6,863 bases of DNA from an uncultured bacterium (GTDB lineage Bacteria > DRYD01), in assembly GCA_937927985.1 (NCBI GenBank), contig CALFWH010000007.1, positions 1-6,863 of the forward strand, in the 5' to 3' direction. Positions 1-5,933 of this stretch are shown here, piece after piece. Both the position numbers and the translations under genes were made by a program. Under the pieces are notes generated by a model that worked only from the letters and a program-made list of their open reading frames with translations, was not told the DNA's origin and made no database searches. Positions within the stretch are counted from its first letter, which is position 1. Each line of letters opens with the position of its first letter.

Positions 1-193
1 GAATGAAGCTCTTAAAGTTAAAATAACTAAAAAATGAGGAAAAATACTTGTGATATAGGTCATCTATGTTTATATTGGGTTTTAGATTAAGTAGTATATT
101 AGTGCCGTCTTGATCTAAAGGAATATATTCTCTTCTTTCTGTGTCATATATTAAGCTTCCAAAATATTCTACTCTTCCTATGAATCTTTTCAT
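1..193 (-). CDS. N-terminal fragment of a probable radical SAM/SPASM protein (PqqD-like leader region), cut by the window edge
   Basis: An open frame runs from an ATG at 193-191 to the left edge with no stop, giving 64 residues. The protein begins MKRFIGRVEYFGSLIYD, followed by REYIPLDQDGTNIL (residues 21-34) and an aromatic-rich stretch near residues 45-64. The pattern 'R-x-E-x-F-G-(G/S)-L-I-Y-D ... Y-x-P-L-D-x-x-G' is what I recall from the PqqD-like N-terminal part of radical SAM/SPASM proteins, which often modify peptides or build cofactors. The CxxxCxxC iron-sulfur motif that would prove this lies outside the window. The gene is 33 bp downstream of nfeD on the same strand, so they are probably co-transcribed. 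There is no clear Shine-Dalgarno, only A-tracts. It lies in the same frame as nfeD, and no other ATG, GTG or TTG occurs between the nfeD stop and this ATG. I am fairly sure it is a gene and only moderately sure of the family. Confidence 0.5.
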   Translation of the reverse strand, partial: MKRFIGRVEYFGSLIYDTERREYIPLDQDGTNILLNLKPNINIDDLYHKYFSSFFSYFNFKSFI

Positions 194-238
194 TTTTTTA
201 TGAATTTTTGGTTTTTTTAGGTTTTTTTAATTTTTTTT
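193..238. other. Helically phased A/T-tracts (predicted intrinsically curved DNA)
   Basis: Five uninterrupted T runs on the plus strand (A runs on the coding strand) lie at 193-199, 205-209, 212-218, 222-228 and 231-238. Their centres are about 196, 207, 215, 225 and 234.5, a mean spacing near 9.6 bp, close to one helical turn. A-tracts of this length repeated in phase are a known cause of intrinsic DNA bending. They cover the end of nfeD and the leader of the next gene. A role in promoter activity or nucleoid-protein binding is inference. Confidence 0.6.
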
Positions 239-1582
239 ATCTATTATGAGTTTTAGTTCTTTTATTCCCTTGATTTCTACTTCTTCATTTATTTCAAAGG
301 TTAGATTGGGGTTAAGCGGAATTGCTTCCCATAGTACTCCTTCTACATTTACTATTAATTTTTCATTCTCTATTTTTATAATTTTACCTACTTTTGAAAC
401 TATTTCTAGTTTAGGATATTTTTTATAAGATATGATGATATACATTATAAAACCGAAGATTAACAGCATTGTTATAGAGGTTATTATTATTGTGGCTATG
501 GGTATGGGGTAATAAAAATTAGTATTTTTAAATAATAAAACAGATCCTAATATAAATGTTAATAATCCTGTTAATGTGAGTATTCCGTAGGTTTGGAATT
601 TAAATTCCAAAAGTAGTATTATAAAAGAGAAAACAATCAATATAATTCCCAGTATATTAGCAGAGATTATTCCTAATCCGAATAATCCTAGGGATAGTGA
701 TATTATACCGACTATTAGTGGAGCTAATGATCCTGGATTGTTTAGTTCTATTATTATAGCCCAAAAACCAAGTGTTAATAAAAAATAAGCTATTGAAGGG
801 TTGGCTATAAACAGGAAAATTTTTTCGATGGTATTAGGAGGATCTTTTATATATTCTATTTTTTCAAAATTTTCTAGTATTATTTGTTTAGACGTATCAG
901 TTATGATAGATTTATTTTTTATTTTTTGGAATATTTCATTAGGGTCTTGAGATATGAAGTCTATTATGTTTTTGTTTAAGGCTTCTTTTTCGGTGAAGGA
1001 GGTTGAATTTATCACTGTTTCTTTAACTGCTTCGTAATTTTTATTTCTTTTTTGAGTTATGTTTCTTGTAAAAGCAAGTAAATCTTGTATAACTTTATTT
1101 TGTAAGGTTGGGTCTTGGATTAAGGGGGTCGATGCTCCTGTATTTGTTGAAGGACTCATTACTGATATATGCCCTGCTATTAAGATAAACATTGCTGCTG
1201 AAGCGGCTCTACTTCCTGATGGGTATACATAGGTTATTATAGGATGATTTGAGGCAAAAAAAAGCTTAACTATTTCTACCATTGAGTTAAGTAATCCACC
1301 TTCACTATCTATTGTTATTAGTATAAAATCTATGTCTTTGTTGTTATATTTTTCTATTTTGTTCTTAAGGTACCAATTAGTTGCTGGTGTTATTGGCCCG
1401 TTAATTTCTAAGACAATTACTTTTATATTGTTTTTATTAATTTTTTTAGTATTTAGTATCGTAACGGAGGGGGGATTTGGAGTAATATTTACCTTTGCAA
1501 ATGTTATTTTTTCAAAAAATAGATATATGAACCAGTAGAAAATGAAGAAGCTAAAAATAATTTTTGATATTAGATTTATCAT
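227..1582 (-). CDS. NfeD family membrane-bound serine protease (ClpP/SppA-like domain plus membrane and OB-fold domains)
   Basis: The 451-residue protein has the long NfeD architecture. Residues 8-24 form an N-terminal hydrophobic signal or anchor. Residues about 52-215 form a ClpP/SppA-like protease domain. About five or six hydrophobic helices follow between 253 and 385, then a soluble OB-fold-like NfeD domain at about 393-451 (VGKIIKIENEKLIVNVEG). The nucleophile motif GSRAASAA gives Ser128. Lys163 aligns, from memory, with Lys138 of the archaeal protease PH1510, so the Ser-Lys dyad looks intact. IDSEGG (91-96) and FTEKEALNKNIID (196-208) are further family landmarks. Such proteases act outside the cytoplasmic membrane, and the archaeal one cleaves a stomatin (slipin) C-terminus; no slipin gene is visible here. 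The ATG lies 16 bp after ruvC with no strong Shine-Dalgarno, so translation may depend on coupling. The family call is secure; the physiological substrate is unknown. Confidence 0.92.
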   Translation of the reverse strand: MINLISKIIFSFFIFYWFIYLFFEKITFAKVNITPNPPSVTILNTKKINKNNIKVIVLEINGPITPATNWYLKNKIEKYNNKDIDFILITIDSEGGLLNSMVEIVKLFFASNHPIITYVYPSGSRAASAAMFILIAGHISVMSPSTNTGASTPLIQDPTLQNKVIQDLLAFTRNITQKRNKNYEAVKETVINSTSFTEKEALNKNIIDFISQDPNEIFQKIKNKSIITDTSKQIILENFEKIEYIKDPPNTIEKIFLFIANPSIAYFLLTLGFWAIIIELNNPGSLAPLIVGIISLSLGLFGLGIISANILGIILIVFSFIILLLEFKFQTYGILTLTGLLTFILGSVLLFKNTNFYYPIPIATIIITSITMLLIFGFIMYIIISYKKYPKLEIVSKVGKIIKIENEKLIVNVEGVLWEAIPLNPNLTFEINEEVEIKGIKELKLIIDKKN

Positions 1583-1598
1583 TATTTTTGAACTTTTA

Positions 1599-2126
1599 TT
1601 ATTCTACAGATTTTGTGTGATTATTGTTTAGTTTTGTGTAGGATAAAGCTATTGCTATTGCGTCGGTTATGTCATCTATGGGTTTATCTTTTATTTTGAA
1701 TATAGATAGTACTTTTTGTTGTATTTCATTTTTATTTGCATTTCCTTTTGAGGTGATTATTTTTTTTACTTGACTGGGGTTGATGAATAGTATTGGAGTT
1801 TTTGATTGACTACAAGCTAAGTTTATTACTCCTATAGCTTGAGTTACTTCAAAAGAGGTTTTTTTATTTAAATAGTAATACATTCTTTCTATTATTACGT
1901 TATGTGGCTTGTATTTTTTAAGTAGAGATTTGGTAAAGTTATATATTTCTCGAATTTTTTGGGTTAGATTATTGGATTTGATGGGCATTAGACCATATTC
2001 TATTAGTTTAGGTTTGGAATTATTTTTTATTTTGAGTATAGCAAAGCCTACTCTTGTTGTACCTGCGTCTATTCCTATTATTATTTTTGAGTTTAGATTG
2101 TTTTTAGGTGTTTTTAGGTTGTTCAC
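1599..2126 (-). CDS. ruvC: Crossover junction endodeoxyribonuclease RuvC
   Basis: RuvC cuts Holliday junctions symmetrically, as a homodimer with Mg2+, during the last step of homologous recombination, normally guided by the RuvAB branch-migration motor. The 175 residues match the usual RuvC size. The RNase H-like fold is marked by IGIDAGTTRVGFA (Asp20), IIERMYYYLNKKT (Glu80) and DDITDAIAIALSY (Asp152 and Asp155, three residues apart). These four acids correspond to E. coli Asp7, Glu66, Asp138 and Asp141. Tyr83, three after Glu80, occupies the place of the junction-wedging Phe69. The start is GTG: in-frame TAA TAA lies 12 nt upstream and no other ATG, GTG or TTG precedes the IIIGID strand. 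This leaves a 13-residue polar N-terminal extension that most RuvC proteins lack. No good Shine-Dalgarno is present. ruvA and ruvB are not adjacent. It is the first gene of the leftward block. Confidence 0.95.
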   Translation of the reverse strand: MNNLKTPKNNLNSKIIIGIDAGTTRVGFAILKIKNNSKPKLIEYGLMPIKSNNLTQKIREIYNFTKSLLKKYKPHNVIIERMYYYLNKKTSFEVTQAIGVINLACSQSKTPILFINPSQVKKIITSKGNANKNEIQQKVLSIFKIKDKPIDDITDAIAIALSYTKLNNNHTKSVE

Positions 2127-2380
2127 ACAATTAGAATTTTATTATTTAAAATTTTCTTCCTTCATAAAAAAAAATTGATTTTTAAGCATATTAGTGATAT
2201 TACTTTTAAAATTACTGATAAAGAGCAATATTTTTTAATATTTTAATAGTTATCTAATTTAAAATGAAAAATTCCGATTTTATAAAATCTTGATATTACT
2301 TGGTTTTTGAAATTAGCTTTTTAGAGAAAAAGGAAATTTTTAGGCAAATTAGTTTTTAAATTAAGAAAATATTGGTTTAA

Positions 2381-2390
2381 AAAGGAGGAT
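2381..2390 (+). promoter_or_regulatory. Shine-Dalgarno-like sequence without a matching start codon
   Basis: AAAGGAGGAT matches the anti-Shine-Dalgarno consensus over AAAGGAGG, yet no ATG, GTG or TTG follows at normal spacing. The only initiation-like codon in range is a rare ATT at 2398, opening a six-codon frame that stops at 2416-2418. It lies 65 bp upstream of the HU start, probably within the HU mRNA leader. It may be a ribosome standby site, a leader-peptide site or chance. Confidence 0.3.
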
Positions 2391-2439
2391 AAAGAAGATT
2401 TTTTTAGAACTCTTTTAACATAAGTAAGTACTACTTTAA

Positions 2440-2448
2440 GGGAGGTGA
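2440..2448 (+). promoter_or_regulatory. Strong ribosome-binding site of the HU gene
   Basis: GGGAGGTGA ends 7 nt before the ATG at 2456 and contains GGAGGTGA, eight bases fully complementary to the 16S rRNA tail. It is the strongest such site in the window and fixes the HU start. A small AAGTA/TACTT inverted repeat lies just upstream of it. Confidence 0.85.
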
Positions 2449-2455
2449 ACAGTAG

Positions 2456-2773
2456 ATGTCAAAAGCAAAGACTACTCCTAAGATGGTTTCCAAGAAGGAG
2501 TTAGTAGAATCCATGGTTAAGTGGATGGAAAAGAATAAGGGAATTCAAGTAACAAAAAAGGAAACAGAAGCTTTATTAAAATCTTTCTTGGAAACTGTAA
2601 CTGAATATCTCAGAAAAGGAGTAAAAGTACAATTAGTACCATATGGAAGCTGGGAAGTAAGACAAAGATCTCCAAGAAAAGGAAGAAATCCAAGAACTGG
2701 TCAAGAAATAAATATACCAGCAAGAAAGGTCCCAGTTTTCAGAGTTGGTAAAAAATTAAGAGATGCTGTATAG
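2456..2773 (+). CDS. hup: HU family DNA-binding protein (nucleoid-associated)
   Basis: A histone-like protein that binds and bends DNA as a dimer and compacts the nucleoid. Residues 12-105 align with the roughly 90-residue HU/IHF fold: two N-terminal dimerisation helices (about 12-54), then the beta arms with KGRNPRTGQEINIPARKVPVFRVGK. Pro79 in RNP is the conserved residue that intercalates into DNA. It differs from typical HU in having an 11-residue Lys-rich N-terminal extension (MSKAKTTPKMV), about three extra residues in the first turn (MEKNKGIQVT), and VPYGSWEVR where GFGTFEVR is usual. The strong upstream ribosome-binding site and the purine-rich, A-ending codon choice, unlike its neighbours, point to high expression. 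It is probably transcribed alone, since a hairpin follows the stop. HU is more likely than IHF because there is no sign of a paired subunit, but the two are hard to tell apart here. Confidence 0.93.
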   Translation: MSKAKTTPKMVSKKELVESMVKWMEKNKGIQVTKKETEALLKSFLETVTEYLRKGVKVQLVPYGSWEVRQRSPRKGRNPRTGQEINIPARKVPVFRVGKKLRDAV

Positions 2774-2810
2774 ATAGGTTTTCTGTATTTTTATTCTATT
2801 ATGGATTAAG

Positions 2811-2833
2811 AAGGGTCCCCAAGTGGGACCCTT
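2811..2833 (+). terminator. Hairpin after the HU gene, probable terminator
   Basis: AAGGGTCCC, the loop CAAGT, and GGGACCCTT form a perfect 9-bp stem 37 bp after the HU stop. It is by far the most GC-rich structure in the area. The sequence after it, TAATATTAAA, is only weakly T-rich, so this may be an inefficient intrinsic terminator, or a 3' stabilising hairpin that allows some read-through into the ABC gene. Confidence 0.7.
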
Positions 2834-2865
2834 TAATATTAAATGAGGCTCACTAAATTCTCTAT

Positions 2866-4584
2866 ATGAAATTATTTATCAATCTGATAAATAGTTTTCT
2901 AAAGGATATAGGTTATAATGAAAAGGTAAAAGCTTTTGTAAAAAAAATAAGAATTCCTTATAAATTGATTTTTGCTGTAATTTTTTTTACTATCATTTTT
3001 AATTTTACTACAGTTATTCAGCCTTTTTTACTTGCAAAGTTATTTGATATAATATATCAAGAAAGAAATATAGGTGTATTAAATTTAGTTGTTTTTTTTG
3101 GGATCTTGTTATTTTTGATTAGGGGTATTAGTCAGTACTTTCAAGGCTATTTCCTAGCAAAAGCTTCTCAAGATATGTTGAATGAAAAAAGAAAGGAATT
3201 TATAGATTTATTTTTTAAGCAACCAGTTTACGTTATTGAAAAGAATCATAGCGGTCATCTGATTTCTATAGTTATAAATAATATTGGTGCTATAGTTTCT
3301 GATTTACCTGGCCTTATAATTGGGTATGTAAATAGCTTAGTTACTATCATTGTAGCTATGGGATGGATATTTTATAAAGATTTTGTTTTAGGTTTTATAA
3401 CTGTTTTTACTTTACCTATTTTAGCTTTGGTAATGAAACATTTTTTTAAAAGGGTTGAAAATTTATCTGAATTGATTCAACAAAAAATTTCTAAAATTAT
3501 AAGTGAAATGAATGAAGTTTTTAGGTATATTAAAACTGTAAAATCTTTTAATAATGAAGAATATGAAAGAAATAAAATATTTAATTTGTTGGATGAATAT
3601 AAAAATTTAATTTTGAAGATTTCAAGAATATCGTATTTACAGAAGCCTTCTGCTGAGTTTGTGGCTTCTTTGTCATTAATATTTATAAGCTGGTATAGTG
3701 GGTATTTGGTAATAGTTGGTAAATTGTCTCCTTCTGATGTTTTGGTTTACTGGGGTTATGTAGCTTTGTCTATTTCTCCTATTACTAATTTATCTGCATC
3801 TATTTTTAATACAAAGATAATTTTTGGTTATATAAATCAACTTATGGAATCTGTTTCTAAAATAAATGAGAATGAGTTTGATAATTCCATTTATATTTAT
3901 AATGATCCTATAAAATTTAAGGGTAAAATAGTTTTTCAAGATGTTCATTTTGGATATGATGAGAAAATGGTATTAAGTGGGGTAAATTTAACTATATTAC
4001 CTGGACAGAAGGTAGCTATTATAGGTAAAAGTGGCATAGGAAAAAGTACTCTAGTTTCCTTATTACTAAAATTCTATAAACCTAATAAAGGTAAGATTTT
4101 TATTGATAATATTGATATTACTCAAATAAATCCTCGTATTATTAGGGACAATATTTCTATTTTTACTCAGGAAGTTTATCTTTTCAATAATACTATTATC
4201 GATAATATAAAATACTCTAAGATAGGTGCTACATATGAGGAGATAGTAGAAGCTTGCATTAAAGCAGGTATACATAGTGATATCTTAAGTAAGAAAGAAG
4301 GGTATAATTTTGTTGTTATGGAGGATGGTAAGGGTTTATCTGGGGGGCAAAGACAAAGGGTATCTTTAGCAAGAATATTTCTTAGAGATTCTCCTATTGT
4401 AATTTTGGATGAACCAACTTCATCTTTAGATCCTAATACTTCAAAAAGTGTAATACAAACCGTTTTTAATCACTTCAAAGAAAAAACCCTGATTTTTATT
4501 TCTCATAACTATGAAATAATTAACATGGTTGACAAGGTTTATGTTGTTGAAGATGGTAAAGTTTATGAAAGGGTTTATAAGTAG
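2866..4584 (+). CDS. ABC exporter half-transporter (fused membrane domain and ATPase, MsbA/ABCB-like)
   Basis: The 572 residues are of normal length for a type I ABC exporter half-molecule, which would act as a dimer in the inner membrane to push out a lipid, peptide or drug; the substrate cannot be read from sequence. Six membrane helices lie at about 33-58, 72-96, 150-170, 172-190, 265-286 and 290-318. The ATPase domain (about 350-572) has the A-loop Tyr364, Walker A GKSGIGKST (387-395), Q-loop Gln435, signature LSGGQ (491-495), Walker B IVILDE (511-516) with catalytic Glu516, the D-loop SLD and H-switch His547. All key residues are present, so it should be an active ATPase. With no second ABC gene nearby, a homodimer is likely. 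The ATG has no close Shine-Dalgarno (TGAGG lies 17 nt away). It overlaps the stop of an 8-codon frame at 2843-2869, so coupling is possible. Confidence 0.95.
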   Translation: MKLFINLINSFLKDIGYNEKVKAFVKKIRIPYKLIFAVIFFTIIFNFTTVIQPFLLAKLFDIIYQERNIGVLNLVVFFGILLFLIRGISQYFQGYFLAKASQDMLNEKRKEFIDLFFKQPVYVIEKNHSGHLISIVINNIGAIVSDLPGLIIGYVNSLVTIIVAMGWIFYKDFVLGFITVFTLPILALVMKHFFKRVENLSELIQQKISKIISEMNEVFRYIKTVKSFNNEEYERNKIFNLLDEYKNLILKISRISYLQKPSAEFVASLSLIFISWYSGYLVIVGKLSPSDVLVYWGYVALSISPITNLSASIFNTKIIFGYINQLMESVSKINENEFDNSIYIYNDPIKFKGKIVFQDVHFGYDEKMVLSGVNLTILPGQKVAIIGKSGIGKSTLVSLLLKFYKPNKGKIFIDNIDITQINPRIIRDNISIFTQEVYLFNNTIIDNIKYSKIGATYEEIVEACIKAGIHSDILSKKEGYNFVVMEDGKGLSGGQRQRVSLARIFLRDSPIVILDEPTSSLDPNTSKSVIQTVFNHFKEKTLIFISHNYEIINMVDKVYVVEDGKVYERVYK

Positions 4585-4641
4585 TTTTACAAAAAAATTA
4601 TTGTTAAATAAACAGGAAGGTTAGGTTAGAGGTTTAATTTT

Positions 4642-5448
4642 ATGTATAATATGGGTTTTTTGGGTATAGTTTTTAATATAAGCGGGGATATTTTGGTATG
4701 GTTAAGTGCTTTACTTATTTTGTCTATATATAGTTTTTTGTATAGAGATAATTTTTTCTATAAGATTGCTGAGCATTTATTTGTTGGGGTTTCTGCGGGT
4801 TACTGGTTTGTCCTTACTTATTGGAGCTTCATTTATCCTAATGTTATTCAGACTTTGATAGCTATATTTACTATAAACTCAATTCATAATCAAATGATAG
4901 TCCAAAAGATTAATCCTTTAGTTTCTGTTGATGTAAGTATTCCTTTTAATATTGTCAAAAAGTTGCAATTAGGTTTTCCTCCTTTAGATATTTGGTCTTT
5001 TCTTAATGTTTTAATTCCTACTATTTTGGGTATAATGGTTTTACTTAAATTAGTGCCTTCTATAGGTTGGGTAAGTAGAATACCTATTGCTTTTATGGTA
5101 GGAGTTACTGCTGGTATTACTATTTATTCCATTGGTATAGCAGATGTCATTAAGCAGATAAGTTCTACTATAGATCCTTTTATTTATATAACTAAAGAAG
5201 GTAATATAAATTGGGTTACTACTATTTCTGATTTGCTTATACTTATTGGAGTACTTAGTAGTTTGTTATATTTTTACTTTTCTACCGAATTTAAGGGATC
5301 GGTTAATTATATTGTTAGAATTGGTATAATGTTTTTAATGATTGCTTTTGGAGTGGCTTTTGGTTATACTGTTATGGCAAGGGTTTCTTTAGCTATACAA
5401 ATGTTTGATATTCTCATAAACAAATGGTTAGGAATAAAAATAATTTAA
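4642..5448 (+). CDS. Polytopic membrane protein of unknown function
   Basis: I cannot assign a function to this 268-residue protein. It has about six or seven hydrophobic segments, at roughly 16-34, 45-61, 63-79, 119-138, 147-167, 194-214 and 222-243. There is no signal-peptide cleavage motif, ATPase motif or obvious metal site. Two stretches look conserved in character and would serve as search handles: YRDNFFYKIAEHLFVGVSAG (residues 34-53) at the first to second helix turn, and FGYTVMARVSLAIQMFD (240-256), which is amphipathic and near the C-terminus. I have an impression of similar proteins in uncultured bacterial phyla, but cannot verify it. The start has AGAGG at 4628-4632, 9 nt upstream; a second Met at residue 4 is a less well-spaced alternative. 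The gene follows the ABC exporter by 57 bp and overlaps def by 25 bp. A link to either neighbour's function is only positional. Confidence 0.85.
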   Translation: MYNMGFLGIVFNISGDILVWLSALLILSIYSFLYRDNFFYKIAEHLFVGVSAGYWFVLTYWSFIYPNVIQTLIAIFTINSIHNQMIVQKINPLVSVDVSIPFNIVKKLQLGFPPLDIWSFLNVLIPTILGIMVLLKLVPSIGWVSRIPIAFMVGVTAGITIYSIGIADVIKQISSTIDPFIYITKEGNINWVTTISDLLILIGVLSSLLYFYFSTEFKGSVNYIVRIGIMFLMIAFGVAFGYTVMARVSLAIQMFDILINKWLGIKII

Positions 5449-5933
5449 ACTTAAAAATTATTCCTGATCCTATACTTAGGAAAAAATCCAAAAACCTAAG
5501 TTTATCAGAAATAAAGAATCGAAAATTTTTAGATTTTATAAAAAATATGTCAATTTTGATGGATGAGTATCAGGGTATAGGGCTTTCTGCTGTGCAGGTA
5601 GGGTTTTTGAAAAATTTCTTTATAATAAAGAAGGAATTAGATAAAGAAAAAATTTCGAATTATTTAGAAGATATAGAAGTTTTTATCAATCCTGAGATAT
5701 TGGAATATAGTCAGGAAGTGGAGGAAAATTGGGAAGGATGTTTGAGTATTCCAGGAATAGAATGTCTAGTACCCAGAAGTAAAAAAATAAAAGTAAAGTA
5801 TTTAGATTTAGAAGCTAATTTAGTAGAAAAATATATAGATGATTTTAAAGCTATAGTTTTTCAACATGAGTATGATCATACTCGAGGAATTCTCATTATT
5901 GATAAAGCAAAAAAAATTAGAGAAATAAAGTAG
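5424..5933 (+). CDS. def: Peptide deformylase
   Basis: This enzyme removes the N-terminal formyl group from new proteins, using a metal (Fe2+ or a substitute) in the cytoplasm at the ribosome. The 169 residues contain all three family motifs: GIGLSAVQ (51-58, usually GxGLAAPQ), EGCLS (104-108, with metal ligand Cys106) and QHEYDH (147-152, ligands His148 and His152 and catalytic Glu149). Ser55 and Val57 replace the common Ala and Pro in motif 1, a mild variation. The ATG at 5424 is the first start in the frame, since an in-frame TGA lies at 5406-5408. It places def 25 bp inside the membrane protein gene, with no Shine-Dalgarno, so translation is probably coupled to that gene. fmt, a frequent neighbour of def elsewhere, is not seen; atpG follows after 14 bp. 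Confidence 0.95.
   Translation: MVRNKNNLNLKIIPDPILRKKSKNLSLSEIKNRKFLDFIKNMSILMDEYQGIGLSAVQVGFLKNFFIIKKELDKEKISNYLEDIEVFINPEILEYSQEVEENWEGCLSIPGIECLVPRSKKIKVKYLDLEANLVEKYIDDFKAIVFQHEYDHTRGILIIDKAKKIREIK

Larger units (their letters stand above)
2127..2455. promoter_or_regulatory. Divergent intergenic region between ruvC and the HU gene
   Basis: These 329 bp hold no credible gene and must carry the promoters for leftward ruvC and rightward HU. The region is extremely AT-rich, and I found no convincing -35/-10 pair. The best partial -10 for HU is TATAAA at 2281-2286, without a good -35. Just upstream of ruvC, 2135-2153 is a perfect 7-bp inverted repeat (AATTTTA, 5-nt loop, TAAAATT) made only of A and T. 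ATTAGTGAT (2190-2198) and ATTACTGAT (2211-2219) are near-identical direct repeats 21 bp apart, two helical turns. TGATATTACTT occurs at 2195-2205 and again at 2291-2301. Any of these could be an operator, but in such AT-rich DNA chance is also plausible. Confidence 0.45.

Noticed and set aside
163..191. Possible ATP synthase or ribosomal gene at the left edge
   Set aside because: The translated start (MKRFIGRVEYFGS) does not match those families; the radical-SAM-like N-terminus fits better.
246..428. Plus-strand open frame of 60 codons
   Set aside because: It lies wholly antisense to the conserved C-terminal NfeD domain, has low-complexity Ser/Phe/Ile content and no ribosome-binding site.
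1332..1538. Plus-strand open frame of 68 codons
   Set aside because: Antisense to the nfeD protease domain and signal region; its hydrophobic look comes from the complement of AT-rich codons.
1909..2178. Plus-strand open frame of 89 codons
   Set aside because: Mostly antisense to ruvC, whose catalytic motifs are clear; no Shine-Dalgarno and no recognisable motif.
2264..2293. Nine-codon frame starting at an ATG in the divergent region (MKNSDFIKS)
   Set aside because: No ribosome-binding site, no rare-codon or amino-acid run typical of attenuator leaders; expected by chance.
2290..2318. TTGATA at 2290-2295 as a -35 box for HU
   Set aside because: At 17 bp spacing the expected -10 reads TTAGCT, a poor match; neighbouring spacings are no better.
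4066..4275. Minus-strand open frame of 69 codons
   Set aside because: Antisense to the ATPase domain of the ABC exporter between Walker A and the signature motif, where the coding sense is certain.
4614..4635. Tandem GGTTA repeats before the membrane protein gene
   Set aside because: Only two units; more simply explained as a purine-rich ribosome-binding region with AGAGG at 4628-4632.
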